This document shows, one piece after another, positions 46,101 through 57,876 of a stretch of 64,000 bases of DNA (its first letter is position 1; every line of letters begins with the position of its first letter). A program made the translations under genes and the position numbers. A model generated the notes under the pieces. That model was not told the DNA's origin. It saw only the letters and a list, made by a program, of their open reading frames with translations, and did no database searches. The stretch is from contig VXBM01000095.1 in the NCBI GenBank assembly GCA_013400155.1, forward strand, positions 417,315 through 481,314, in the 5' to 3' direction. The DNA comes from Helopsaltes ochotensis (lineage: Eukaryota; Chordata; Aves; Passeriformes; Locustellidae).

Positions 46101-49100
46101 CAAAAGTAACACCCTGGGAATCTTTCAACAACTGTTCCTGGGTGTTCTGTAGATTACTGCTGTTTTCTCATACACTGTCCCTGGGAATTACATTCTCAGA
46201 TTAGAAAAACGTCCATCCTCTTCCCTCTGTGAAAAGAACTGCTGTTCTGGCTCTGTATTAAAGGATTAGGATAGTGGTTTTTTCTGGTGACTTATTATTC
46301 AGGTTGTGTTTTGTTTTCTCATTAACCCCTTCGCGAAACAGGTCCAAAATGTAAAAAAAGATTGATGTGTGAATGATCTTGTAGCATTATGCAAACACTT
46401 TGTATAGCTGAGAATGGCCAGCTAAAGGAGGACTGGTGGAAAATTGGACCCAGACATTCAGTCAGCAACTTTCAACCCTGCAGAGACAAAGAACCTCTAA
46501 GAGCTAACTTTATAATGAGGAGCTATAGTACAGCATGGCAGAAATTAAAGGGAGGCCCAAATCCCCTTAGTGACAATTGTGTTTTTCTCCTAAGTAGACG
46601 TTGCTTTGAGAGACCTTTGGAAAGGGGTGTAGCAAATGAGGCCTTCCTGGGAGACTGCACTGGGGAAGCAAATACCTCAGAGCCAGAATAGGAATGGGTG
46701 GAGACTAAAGCAGAATAACCATTTCTCTGACAATTGAGTGCCCAGATTCTGCAAACACAGCCTGGCTCTGAAGAAAGCATTCGCATTCAGACAGAACATG
46801 TTGAGATTTTGCAGTGGGGAAACAAAACTCTGCAGGAAATGAAGTTTTGTATGATTCCTTTCCCACTGTACCTTGTGTTTATCCTGTAGTTTTCTCCTTC
46901 AAGATGGCCAAGGGACAGAAGTGGTGCAGAACAAATGCCCTGGATTTCAAGTGGGGCTCACTCAGTAAACATTGTGTACCAAAGCTGGATTCTTGTAAGG
47001 GGAAAGCCAAAAAGCTGTATCCAAATGAAATCCTAAATGTTTGAGGAGGGATGAAAGAGATAAGAAGGAGGAAGAAAAATGCTGGACCACGTAGGCCAGA
47101 CTGGGCACTGGGTGTCTGTGTTTGAAGGGCAGGTGAGGTGGTCTTTATCTGGCATGGGCTTAGACGAATGGCTCATATTAGCTCCCAGTTTTGGTTGTGC
47201 ATTGAAACATTCACGACACCTAGCGTGAAATTATTGAGGACTTCATCCCTATCGTTTATTCACTCCTGATCACACCTTTCCCTGCTGGGTTTCTGCCTCC
47301 CCCAGCAGAGCTCACCCCTGTTGGAGCAGCTCAGCTTTACTGTCAATATGTTGTGCAGTGGTCTGGGGCTTTGAGGTGCCTTTCTGTGCACTCACTACAG
47401 TCTCTTTTTTTTATTATTTTTTTAAATTGAAAAAACCCCCTAAACAAAACCCAACAAAAAGAAATGCCAATTTGCCTCTTTTTTTCTTATTCATGTCTTT
47501 TCACATTCTTTTGGGCACCCTGATACTCTGTTTGCTGCTGCTGCTAGCATGAGCAGAGAAAGTAGGGAAAAGAAACTTTTTTGCACTTATTAATCTGACC
47601 AGTGACTTTTAATATATATTTATCCCTACCTGACAGGGAGATAAATATTTAGTGAAATCAATGTGATTGTTCCATCCAGATTTTGACTGTGGCACCAAGC
47701 AGTTTTGTTTTCTTGGGCCTTTTGAAGACCTTTTTACCTTGCAATCCATCCTCTGCCCTCCCTATGTGATCTCACACCTCAGGTCGTGCAGCGCTGGCGT
47801 ACAGGATGTGAATTTCCCTCTGCTCACAGGTATCAGCACGCCAGCACTGACTGTGTGCGTGACGTGTGTGCCTTGGGCAGGAGGCAGATTGAGGGCTGCT
47901 CTGGGACAGGTACGATATTCCCACAATCCCAGGTCCCCAGGGTATCACCCACAGCCCAAGAGGAGTCACAGGGTCCTACCTGCCCTTCACAAGGTACCCA
48001 GAGGAGAAGAGGGCACATAAAGCCCCCAGGTCTTTCCATGCAAAGATTGTGATCAGTAAATCACAGCCCTCTCTTAGCCTGTGTATTTGGCTGGTCCTGA
48101 CACAAGCTTCCCACAAGTGTGGCTCTCATTTCTGCTGCATCAGCCTTACAATTGCCCCCACTGAGCGGATGATAACGAGAGAGAAGTACTTTGTCAGTGT
48201 GCAGGGTACAAATGTATCATCTGTATTGTATCATCTGTAAGGAATTGACTGACCCAGCTGGAGGAGTTACCCGGCCAGACACTGCCCCTCAGTTCTCAGA
48301 GGTCAAGAGTAGGACTGGAGACAGTGTCTCCTGACCTAGGGATAGCCCCTGGGAACAGCACCCACCAGCCATATCTGCATCTCTGTACAGCCACAATGTA
48401 CTCCACAAACAGAGTTATCAATCCACGGACATGCACCCTTAATGTACAGGGCTTATGGTAAAGCCCAGGGCTACTGGCACTTGCATAACTCCTTTGAGGT
48501 TTGGTTGGCTGAACTTTACTTTTCATAAGTCATTTGATAATATGTAAAACAAAAAAATGGGAGGAACATAAAAATTATATTAGGCACACCAATAACAGAC
48601 TGACCAGGCTCCTAGCTGAGAAACAAATTCTCATCAGATAGGAAAACACAGAGAGCGGAACAAAGGAAGAAAAAAATTGCCTTTGGATCAGAATGAAGAG
48701 GAATGTGTTGTTATAATTTCAGCCACAGAGTGATGCCTGTTTTTATTTTCTTTTTAGCCATTCTTTGCTGTTGGTGATGACAGGGACACCTTTCCCTGCA
48801 TCTGGCCAAGCGTCTTGAGCCAGCTGCTCCCCCAGGAGAGAGAATGTCCCTGTTGGGCAGTGTGTGAGTGAGACAAGAGGAGGTGCTCCGGGACGGCCCT
48901 GCTCCAGCCTGCCCTGAACACCTGAGTTCAGCCCCAGGCTGGCCCCAGCCGAGCCCCTTCCCCCAGCCAGGAGGGACCTGAGGGGAGCTGCCCCTGCCAT
49001 GGCCCAGGGCACTGAACGCCCTGAGGCTGATCCCGCTGGGTACCTCGGGGTGGGGGCTTGGGCTGGAGGCGCTGCGGAGGGGTTGCATGAATCAGAGGGC

Positions 49101-52100
49101 TCCTCAGCTCCACATCCATAACCCAAGCCAATCTCATTAGCAGCCACCGAGACTGCTCCCATCTGCTCCTGAGCTGCTTGTCTGAGCCTGGTCCTGAGCT
49201 CAAATCTCTACACGAGGATAGGGATCTACAATGTGCCTGTTATCTCCCTTTTTTATGGTCTCAGCAGAATCATTGGGCATTAGCTCAGGGACAAGCACAC
49301 TTCTTGCTATACGCAGGGGGAAGTGGGGTGCTCCACCTTCTCTGGTTTCTGGGGACAGAGACCTCTGGGACTGTTCTCTGTATCTGTTCCCCCCATTTGA
49401 CTCATTAGCATTCATAGTCTGTGATTTTATGGAACCCTGCTGGCGCTGTCTTCAGGGGCTGTGCTCCTCTTTTTTCCCCTTCTCCTTCATGATTTGCTCC
49501 CTGTACTTACTCAGTGAGGTGTGCGTTTTTTCTTTTTTTATTTTTCTTTCTGCTTCTGGGGTACTGAGGTTATTCCTTCCTCTGAACACGTGCTAGCTTT
49601 TTTTTATTTTGGTAGGCCCGTTTCTCTTTCAGCTGATATCTGTGTAGCTGCACCTGGATGTGAGGAGCTTTTTCCCTCAAGCTCCATTGCACCCTGGCTC
49701 CTCACAGGAGAAGTAGGTAAGAGGGGCTTTTATTGTACCAGTGGACTTTGTCCATCCCTCTCTGGGTCTGAACAGGCCAGCATTATTTCACAAGTGCTAA
49801 ATCCACTCACAATGGTTTTAAATGGTTGAGCTGCTGAGCCAGCTGAACAGCAAACACCAGAGGGGAAACCACATTTTGTGAGCGCTTCAGATTCCTTCAG
49901 ACTGTACGTGGAGCCATTAGGAGCAAAGTAAAAGCCCTTTGACACAACTCCCTTCGGCAACTTTTTCACAACCACATGCCAAAAATGAGGGCTGGCTAAG
50001 GAACTGGTCCAGAGTCAGCTCCCAAGAATCTAGCACGTGAGGATGGAGTTCAAATCTGTTTTGGTTAAAAGAAAACAGCAGCACAGTATATTTTCTTGTA
50101 GCCTATCAATCCTTGCTGGATGTCTCCTTGATCAGTGTGGATTGCCAGTCAAGGTATCACCATGGGCAAAGGATGTGAAAAACCCCAAGTGCCAATGTTA
50201 TGTAGTTTTTATTGTATTTGTATCTGTTAACTGCTTGCCTTATTTTTTACAACTAAATGAAGAAGACCCCAGATTTTATATCTATTGTCTTCTGATGATC
50301 ATAGAATAGCTAGATCTTCAGCTAACATAACCAGCTAAGAAATATTCAAGAATTCAAGCAAGTATCCCATTGCAGTAAGGTAGGTGAAGGCCTGTGTAAA
50401 GGAGCTGCTATTTCCGTCTCTGTCCAGACATATTCCTTAAACAAGTCCTTTCACAGTGATCTGGGTTAGCTTAGACACTCAGTAATAGAGGTTTCCTAGC
50501 CCAGACAGTCTTGATAGACTGATTACTTTGAGCATTGCATCGAGGCAGCAATAATAATTGATGGTGGTCATGAGGAAGGATGAACCTCCCTGTTCCAGCT
50601 TCAGTCAGCAAAAACTGTGTGGCCACAGCCTGAAACCACACAGGGACATGCAGCAACATTTCATCTTGAATCAGCCAGAAGGAGGTGCAAAGTTCAAGTT
50701 GAAAAGTTGCATCAAGAACCTGTATGGTCATTCTGAGTCAGAATTTCTGTTTTACATATTTCAGCTTGTTTCACTTTGGCTCTGGAGTTTTGTCCTACAC
50801 CAGTGGGGTTGAGTGACTCTAGTTCCAGCAAGAAAGAGGTGCAGACACAGCAGTGTGCCTGAACTTTTGAAAGCATTTCAAAATTTGTTGAAGTTAACAT
50901 TCAGCAGGGGAAGGAATTATGTGTGGTCTCTTATTGACAGATTCAGTTAATGCTCTGCTTTACACTGTGTGCAGTACCAGAGTGGTCTCTGGTGACTAAA
51001 ATGATCTTCAACAATTCCTTCAAGAATTGATGGAGATTAAGAATTTAACTGCTGAGAACAAAGATGAAACCAAAGAATACTGCTGCTCTGTGGCCATTCA
51101 CCCATCCAGAGATGCTCAGTCTTTCCTTTCCCTCCTGTCACCTTCCACTGGTGTGCCCTTGGGTACATCAGTGGTCATTTAACCTTGACTTATTATCTGT
51201 AAAATAAGCAGCAAAACACCTCTTGCTCCATGTGGAGATTGTGAAATTAAATTCATTGATGTTCATGGCTGTCACGGAGAACTAGGGACAGAACAACTTG
51301 ATTCTCACACAGGTCCTGGGAGAGTATTCCTGTGCTGTTGTTTTCTGCAGAAATACTCCTTCAGTAAAACATAGGTTACAGGAGAATAGTTGGCCACCCT
51401 TTAGCTCCTGGTAGGTTGGTAGGAGAATTTATTTTTCTTACGTAATCAAGGTCTGTGGTGAATTTGGGACTTCTTTTAAATCTCACAGAATATTATTCAG
51501 TTATGTAACTGCAAAAGAGAAAACTCCTGCAAATATGCATAAATATTAGGGAAAAAATAAAGAAAAACCCCAAGAGAGCATGAACAAGCCACAAACCAGA
51601 ACATTATCTCATTTTCTTGTTCTCATTTCTCTAAACCTGCCAACAGGATTCCCCCAGAATTTCCAGCACTCACTGAACCTTGACCCAGGCAGCTTCATGA
51701 GAAATTTGTTCCCCAAGGGTTATTTTGGATAGAAAGTTCTAAGATCCTGTGTATTATGGTTTATACAGCTGTAATTACAGAGTCACATATCTGATTCATG
51801 TAACTTGACAAGGAATTATAGCTGGGCTAGTTCAAAGGAGTGTGTCAAGGTGTACGGTGACTGGTGATGTGGATCTTGCAGCCTCTGCACTTGGGCCCTT
51901 CCATCATTCTGGTGCCCAATTCAAATGTTTCTGTTGTATGTTTACATAGCTGAGGCAGTCTAGGTTACAGTAGTAGAGCTCATTTCTTGTATTGCCTTCC
52001 CTCAGAGACAGTTTTATAAACACTTGACTCACAAGCCAGGCACAGGGAAATGGCAGTGAAAATGCCCATTCACCCTTTGGTACTTGGAGAAGCTCACACT

Positions 52101-55100
52101 TCTGTGTGTGGTTATTGTATGCCTGAAGCACTGCCCATTTTTGGTTCTCAGAAGAGAAACAAAGCAAAATAACACAGATTTTACAGAAAGGGCTGGGAAA
52201 TGGTGACTTGGACTGGAGCCTTCCATTTTCAATGGAGAGGGGAAGATGCTGTACCATGAGTGAGCTGGGGGCAAACAGAGAGAAGCACGAGCATGGATCA
52301 GCTCTCAGGCACAGGCTGGAATGAAGGTGAGAAGGACAACTCTGACAAAAATCCTTGGTACTGTTAGGGCCTTCCCTGCCTCTCCCACTGGCTCCACCAG
52401 GACCTGACCCTTCAGATCACCGCTCTGAAGTGAGGGGAGCTGCCACTGAAAGGAGGGATTCTGTTGTCTGTACACGCCCTCATGGCCACGCAGTCCAGTC
52501 ACAGACAGCTGTGTGATCCTCCCAGGAACCGCTGCAGGACAGCAAACCAGAGCATTAAATAACCCTGCCAAAAAGTGCTTAGCTTTCTTTGAATTTCCCT
52601 CTCTGAACCAGCTTTGCCAGAGTCAAATGAGCAGCACAGGTGATGGAGTGTACCCCTGGGGGTAGGATCCTGTTTGAAAGGCTGCAGTAACTGAGTTAGT
52701 TTAGTTAAAAACACAGTGAGATAAGCTCCTCAGACTTTTGATGACTGGATTGCACACAACATTACAAGGATGTCACAGAAATGGATTTTTCTGAAGCACT
52801 TGGATTTCTTTTTGAAAGGCTCTTTCTCAGTGCAGACTTTCACTACCCAGGCCCAAATTATCCAACCCAGATAATGCTACAAAAGTCCACTGGGGCAGGC
52901 CACTGCTCTGCTGGCAACACAAGACTGCACCATTCCAGGGAATGGAAGGAGGAGAGGAGAGGTCCTGGGGCACCAGAGAGTACAAACTGGCTGCTGCTGG
53001 AGAAGCAGGCAAATACATGCCCAAACCAGGAACTTGTAAGCACATCACAGCCTTGAGGCACGAGTTAAAGCCACAAAATATCAAAAAACTGAAAGTCTAG
53101 CCCAGCTGTGAGCACACTCTTTGCATGCCCTTATCAGATTTAGACTGAAAGTGGGATGTGAGAGATGGGATTTACTGTGGTAAGGGGGACTTTCCAATTG
53201 TTTTGTGGGCATTTCAGAGGAGTCCACACTTTTAGACCTGTAGCTAACTCTATTTATCTGCCTTTCTAAAGTCTGCCTGCTGTAGATCTGGTCAAAAACT
53301 GAGCACTGGAAGTAAACTATGCAATTACTTGGAATCTTTTTTTCCTTGCAAGTTACTTGTAAACCTTTATTTCCACAGATGTATTTTCCATTCAAGGTAT
53401 CCATGAAGCAACTCCTGCCAAAAATTTTCAGTGTAGGGTCTGTTTTCCAGAATGATTATTTTAGATGTTTACTCTTTTTACTTTTGAAGTATGAATGATT
53501 CCCTAAATGGTGAGGTATTAGTTCTGCTTCTCATCCCAGAGGACTGTAAATTTTTTTTTACCCAAAGAGTAAGAAACTATAAAAAGAAAGACACAGCATA
53601 GAATATAGGACCTCTTTTGCAGTATGAGCATGGATGACATTTCATCCGGCACACATCCCTTGAACACCCATTTGTACAGAACATAACACCCCTGCAAGAA
53701 AACATAAAAATGTAAATCTAATAAAACTATGGAGCCATTTCGTGTCAGCCCAAATCCTTGCTCTGCAGTATCCATTTGGGGCTCTAACAGACCTAGCTGT
53801 GGCAATTTTTAGATCCCAGCTACCTCAGGATGTACTCTGCTGTACCTCACCAGGATACTGCTCCCTGCCTGGTTTCTTGTCAATGGCAGGTGTTTATAGA
53901 GGAAGGTGAAAGTTTCACTTGGAAGCCACAAATAGAGACATCTGGGGAGAAAAATGCATCTTTCAGATTAAATACTGTCCAAGTTTTATCTTTTAATAGG
54001 TAAATTAATATTTGTAATGAAAATATTTTCGTTCCAGTTTTATTTATTTTCTTAGCACTTGACTGGCTGGCATAAATCAGGTTAGGCTGCACAGCCTTGT
54101 GCCTTTTTGCTATTTCAGTACCATTTCCTTTTTGTATCTCTCTACACCATTTGAGGTTTTGTTGGTCTTCCTAGAAGTCAGAATGGGAAAACAGACTGCT
54201 TAGAAACACACAGAACAAGGGAATTTTTGTAAGGGAGAAAGTGGATTAGTGGGGGATACTTCTTGCTGTTAAAAAGCAGTCCCAGGTGTCACTTATGGAG
54301 AGCTGGTGTCTAACTTCTCTAATGCAAGCTACCCCTTGTAGTCTGGTCAGCAATTGTGCCACGGCCTGTAGGGAACTGAAAAGCATATTTATTTTTATCC
54401 CGCTATTGGCTTATGGAATTTGAAGGTACCTTTTTTAGCTTGCATAACTGTAAATATTGTTACTGGACCTCCTGACCTCTTTTCAATGTTTTCTCTCCCC
54501 AATATTTGACCTTCTAACCTGCCCCAGGAGATGGCAAATTCCACAGGTTGATGACATGCTGGATGAGGGAGTCCTGTTACAGACACTTTCAATTTTGCTG
54601 AGTGAGCTCCTATTCACGCTTCAGAATAAGCAAAAAACGTTGGGGACTGATCAGTTCTCCTTAGAGCCTTCCTAAACCTTGATTGCCTTTTCCTGCTGTC
54701 TCCAACATGAGGACAAAGGTCCATTGTTTTAGTTTCAGTTACCTGCCTAGCCTGTCCATGTAAGAGTTGTATAAGAAATGCTGGCAGGTACTGTGCAACT
54801 GCTTCAGACACAGGACCCTTGGCCTGTAAGCAAAAATTCCTATTTCTGAATTGTATCACAGTTAACTTCCCTGGCTGTTCCTGCTCCTCCATCCAGGAGC
54901 TCTTTGGGGAGGAGTGAGTCACGCGTTACAGCGTGCAGAGCGCATTCCCTGAGATCTCTGTAAACCCACAGCTGGAAACTTCCAAGGAGATACCTGCTCT
55001 GCATTCACTGCTCAGAGCAGACTCAAAAGAGGCTTTTAAATGTACTGTCCACTGAAAACCACTTTTTTTTTCTCTGCCACTGACCACTCCTCCTACCTGA

Positions 55101-57658
55101 CACTTGTCAAGCTGCGTCATTTACAGGACTCTCTGCTTGTCTCAGCTATTGTCCTGAATCCAGATTCAGGATTCTGCCAACTACACCAATTTGTCATGAG
55201 CAAATGATTTTGGATTTAGATCACTTCAGGAATCATCATAAAATGTATTTGTGAAAGTGATTTTAATATGATATTAAATGTTAAATGATGATAGATGTTA
55301 CTTAAAAAGTTTGATGGCAAGCTTCACTCTGTTATTACACAGCACAGTCATTTGAACAATGATTCGAAACTACCAAGGCATAAGTAAAAGTTACCAAGAA
55401 GAAACATCAAGGTTACCAAGATAAAATCAAAGTTACCAGGGCACAAATCAAAGCTACCATGCTACGGGGTTATGCGCAGTATCAATCTCTTACCGAAGAT
55501 CTGCTGCTGGTAAAAGGTCTCTGGTCTGAGAAGCAGCCTTGAGGGTTGTCACAGAGCAAGGGGAAATCACTGCCCTGCACTCAGGCTGCTTAACCAGGAG
55601 AGCTCAAGGAAGGCTCACTCAGGCCTTTATTTATAGAATAAAGTGGTTGGCTTGCAGTCAAGTTACATGTGATAGTAAAGGTATGCATGAGACTCCTTGT
55701 ACCCGCAACTTTCTTTGTTCCTTGATAAATGAGTCTTGGAAAAGCCACTCGCTATTCATGTGTTAATCGCATGATTGCTGTTCCGAGCTCATGTCTGTGC
55801 TCACTGGGTCAGCCCTGCTCCTTTGTGGGTTTTCAGAAAGAAAGCAGATTGAAACCAGAGGAGTCCTTGGTCCTTTTGCAGCTTATGCTTTAACATCCTT
55901 TGGAGTCTGAGTTAAACTACATTCGTTGGTTAAGGGGTTTTATCCATTACAGCAGTGGGTAGCACTCCCTCTCCTAGCAGTGTATTTCCTGATCAGAAGC
56001 ATGCCAGAGTCTGTGTGCATTCACCTGTGTTTTGTGCTGCCTGTGAGGTGTCACAAAGGAAATCTTATTCTTGGGGCAGCCTGTGTAGAGGTGCACACTC
56101 TACACCCCCCTGCTCTACAAACAGATAGGATGTTCTTCTCAGTCTTGCAACTCAAGGAACTTTTGGCCTTCTGGGCTTACGTATTGTAAAGGCCAAAGAT
56201 GCTGGTGATCACTTTTGACTCTTCACTTAACCTCAAGAGAAAACTCCAAACCCCACATTTTTTCAGTAGTTTATGAGATTTTAAATCAGTGAAGGTGATT
56301 TTTTCATCTATTACACCTGGACTTTAAATTCATGATAGACCTGAAACTTTCCATTGAGTGGAGTGATTTAATATACAGGGAGTTCATTTGACTTTTTATT
56401 TAGCATAATTTTCTTGTCCTCTCTTTACCATCAGTTCCTGGCTTAATGATGCCTATTTTTCCCCCTAATTGTCCAGTTCTAGGAAAGGCTAACATTTATT
56501 TTTCCCAGTCTTAATGAAGTCCATTTTCACTGTCATAGCTACCTGTGCATCTTCCTCACTAACTGTGTTTCTTATTGAGCATAGCTACTCCCAGATCTTC
56601 AGAAGCTGCTCTGCACCTCATCTCTCCCTGGAGAGACATTCTGCAGGTTTGGGGAGTCTCAGTTCTTCTTTCTAGTTAAGGAACATTGTCCTGATTATTT
56701 CCAAGGGCACAAATCTACCATTTTAATTTCTTTGACATGGGCTGAAGAAACAAAAATTGTGACCCCAGATAGACTCCCCCACTGCCAAGTCTGAGGATGA
56801 TTAAGACCATTTTGGACAGAAAAATCAGCGGCAAAATTTGGACCCTGATGCCACCTACTCAGGGCTGGAAGCCGTGCCCTAGGCAATGCTTCATATTGTT
56901 CCCTTCTCCACAATGGTCTGAAGTGCAGATCTGGACTGGAACTTCTGAGTTTTGGTGGGTGTTTGTGATCTGGGCTTTTGATTCCATTTCATCTCTAACA
57001 GTCTCTTTTTTCCAGACCCTTGGGCAGTTGCCCTTTCCGAGAACGCACGCTGCGCACAAGAAACACCCTTCTCAAAAAACACAAACACTCCGAATAGCAA
57101 CACAGAGAACTGAAAGAGCTTCACCAAGAAGTTTTGTTTCTCTATAAACCCTACGTAGGAAGCCTTGGCCTCTTCACTCCCTCAGTATTTGCTGTATTTA
57201 TTTCTTTTTCTCCTCTCCAGATTGAGAGTACTTTCTGCCAGACAGAGAAAGGCTTTGTGAGATGAGGGGCAGATCAGACTGATGCAGCCTGTGGAGTATG
57301 TGCTGCCTCCGTCGGAGGGCTGAAGGCTAATCCCTTCCTCTGCTACCCCTCCTTCCCTAAAAAGCATCTCTTTTTAGTAATATCCCTCTTCTTACCCTTA
57401 TTTTTTTGGAAAAAAAGCTCGTAACTGCTCTTGGCAGAACACAGCAGACATCCTGCCGCTGGTTTTTCTTCAAAGGGGAGCAGAGGAAAAAAGCAGAACT
57501 GAGTTTTCAAAGGAAACTGGCTGCCAAAGCTGAGGAGCAAATGATAGAAGCGGTGCCCGTTTCCCCGGAGCGGGGCTGTTCCCTCCCGCTTCCCCTGCCG
57601 TGGGTATTTCCCCACGGGGACTCACCCCGGGGCCGGCGCTGTCCCTTCCCGAGGCCAT
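18949..57658 (-). CDS. NINJ2: NINJ2 (ninjurin-2), three coding exons, complete
   Basis: Coding exons on the minus strand: 57658-57626, 20647-20416, 19112-18949 (stop TAA). All junctions are GT-AG and in phase; the product is 142 residues, the length known for human NINJ2. Visible layout: N-terminus MASGRDSAGPG; ninjurin core starting NINHYATKKSVAESMLDVAL at residues 24-43; amphipathic helix region about 33-57; membrane segment about 63-88; polar loop with RLNLND; second membrane segment about 108-128; C-terminus GVQKTGLYPTRNFGPY. Family knowledge: a homophilic adhesion protein of the cell surface, first described in injured nerve and glia. Its paralogue NINJ1 drives plasma-membrane rupture in dying cells, while mammalian NINJ2 is reported not to. 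The gene is tail-to-tail with B4GALNT3. NINJ1 is less likely from length, sequence and synteny. Confidence 0.93.
19113..20415 (-). other. NINJ2: NINJ2 intron 2
   Basis: 1,303 bases between coding exons 2 and 3, GT-AG. No gene is seen on either strand. It contains a three-copy 15-base repeat (19,675-19,719). Confidence 0.93.
19675..19719. repeat. Three-copy 15-base tandem repeat
   Basis: Copies of AACAGCAGCCMTGCY at 19,675-19,689, 19,690-19,704 and 19,705-19,719 inside NINJ2 intron 2. Only single-base differences separate the copies. Confidence 0.9.
20416..20647 (-). CDS. NINJ2: NINJ2 coding exon 2 (ninjurin core, first membrane segment)
   Basis: 232 bases between minus-strand CGTGTCTCCCCAG and ACGG|GTAAGG. 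It encodes GVTPHLRVAGPM, then NINHYATKKSVAESMLDVAL, FMANVTQLKAVLEQGTS and the hydrophobic YYATLIVLISISLFFQVMIG into LLIIT. It ends one base into the Ala89 codon. The open frame runs into both introns, but the splice sites and the family sequence fix the ends. Confidence 0.96.
21015..21967 (+). mobile_element. CR1 LINE, 5'-truncated, + strand
   Basis: The start resembles the C-terminal part of a CR1 reverse transcriptase in broken frames (NDLDER-like, then a region equivalent to ...KSWVLHLGHN). The body carries the familiar CR1 3' sequence (TTCAGCCTGGAGAAGAGGAG at 21,592-21,611), and the element ends in AAACCATTCTATGATTCTATGA, the CR1 octamer tail, at about 21,967. No intact reading frame remains. 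It lies antisense within NINJ2 intron 1. Confidence 0.92.
24785..25410. promoter_or_regulatory. CpG-rich segment in NINJ2 intron 1; possible alternative promoter
   Basis: A sharp rise in GC and CpG frequency against AT-rich flanks, with GGGCGG at its left edge and many CGG/GCG runs to about 25,200, then a long pyrimidine-rich stretch (+ strand) to about 25,400. On the minus strand CTCAAGG|GTGAGG near 24,836 would be a good donor for a non-coding first exon of NINJ2. Both strands have open frames of about 200 codons here, which follow from the GC content and match no family I know. Confidence 0.45.
25903..25960 (+). repeat. Purine-rich low-complexity tract
   Basis: Nearly uninterrupted G/A sequence on the + strand, including runs of nine A and six G. 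It is simple sequence without coding content. Confidence 0.7.
30583..30857. promoter_or_regulatory. Candidate enhancer: homeodomain-type and GATA-type sites
   Basis: TAATTAATTAA at 30,583-30,593 and TAATTA at 30,602-30,607 are homeodomain-type cores; AAGATAAGATAAATC near 30,843-30,857 contains two overlapping GATA cores. The sites are visible; enhancer function is inference, and such motifs also occur by chance in AT-rich DNA. Confidence 0.25.
38158..38545 (+). mobile_element. CR1 LINE 3' fragment, + strand
   Basis: About 390 bases matching the CR1 3' end: GGGCTGGAGCTCCTCTCCTA near the left end, TTGCTCAGCCTGGAGAAGAG in the body, then GAGCAGGCTGCCCAGAGGGT, and the octamer tail CATTCTGTGATTCTTTGA. 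It is more diverged than the copy at 21 kb. A small GC-rich patch of unknown origin (37,890-38,155) abuts it. Confidence 0.88.
44641..44662 (+). repeat. (AAAT)n microsatellite
   Basis: About five AAAT units in NINJ2 intron 1. It is simple sequence only. Confidence 0.85.
54500..54665 (-). mobile_element. Degraded ancient CR1-like fragment
   Basis: The + strand has GGCAAATTCCACAGGTTGAT, then an AATTTTGCTGAGTGAGCTCC segment. This is the pattern I know from old amniote CR1 copies read in antisense. Similarity fades on both sides. A repeat-library search would be needed to be sure. Confidence 0.4.
55370..55467. repeat. Degenerate ~21-base tandem repeat (YTACCA...)
   Basis: Units at 55,370-55,390, 55,391-55,412, 55,413-55,432 and 55,433-55,453, with a partial fifth from 55,454. 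Each begins CTACCA or TTACCA and most end ATCAAAG-like. The array abuts the probable LTR on its right. Confidence 0.75.
55454..55900 (-). mobile_element. Probable solo LTR of an old endogenous retrovirus
   Basis: Read on the minus strand the segment has the order expected of an LTR: a unique stretch (U3-like), an AATAAA signal in TATAAATAAAGGCC near 55,620-55,637, then about 160 bases of U5-like sequence ending near CCCCGTAGCA. No gag, pol or env reading frame is present, so it would be a solo LTR. The boundaries, especially the left end of U3 (about 55,900), are uncertain and no target-site duplication was established. Confidence 0.4.
57626..57658 (-). CDS. NINJ2: NINJ2 coding exon 1 (start codon)
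   Basis: On the minus strand ATG at 57658-57656 opens MASGRDSAGPG and is cut in phase 0 by a strong donor (CCGGG|GTGAGTCC). Exon 2 also begins in phase 0, and the sum is exactly 142 residues. The start context has G at -3 and G at +4. The segment lies in CpG-rich DNA, as expected for a promoter-proximal exon. The human first exon is also short and lies far upstream. The N-terminal residues do not resemble the human ones closely, so this exon is inferred from phase, length, donor and context; an RNA read across the join would settle it. Confidence 0.78.
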
Positions 57659-57716
57659 CCCTGTGCCGCAGCTCTGGCCGGAGCGGAGCGCTCTGTGTGC
57701 CGGGCTCCGGGCAGGG

Positions 57717-57752
57717 CTGGAGCTGGAGCTGGAGCTGGAGCTGGAGCTGGAA
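57717..57752 (+). repeat. Hexamer repeat (CTGGAG) x 6
   Basis: Five perfect copies and a sixth with one change (CTGGAA). They lie 59 bases upstream of the NINJ2 ATG on the minus strand, so probably in its 5' UTR or core promoter. Confidence 0.93.
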
Positions 57753-57876
57753 CAGAGCCGCTATTCATGTGTGTGTGCCGGCCTGCCATCGGCCGGGGGC
57801 GAGACTGGGCCGGGCCGCCAGCGCCTTCTGCATTGTGCGGCAGCCCCGCCACCAGTGCCCCCTGAGACCGGCCGGG

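Larger units (their letters stand above)
20648..57625 (-). other. NINJ2: NINJ2 intron 1 (about 37 kb)
   Basis: The interval between coding exons 1 and 2. I see no further exon with family support. 20,648-21,010 and 21,970-24,780 are unique sequence; 25,440-38,150, 38,550-54,500 and 54,700-55,350 are mostly AT-rich unique sequence with short A or T runs, an (AAAT)n run at 44,641-44,662 and a short (TTG)n run near 46,042. Listed separately are two CR1 copies, an older CR1-like piece, a CpG-rich segment and a probable LTR. Non-coding first exons or lncRNAs cannot be excluded. Confidence 0.75.
57540..57875 (-). promoter_or_regulatory. NINJ2: NINJ2 promoter / 5' UTR region (CpG island)
   Basis: High GC with many CpG pairs around the NINJ2 start codon, contrasting with AT-rich flanks. 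No TATA box is evident. The 5' UTR should run leftward into the ATG at 57,658, but its start is not defined. The (CTGGAG)n run and the minisatellite lie directly upstream. Confidence 0.6.
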
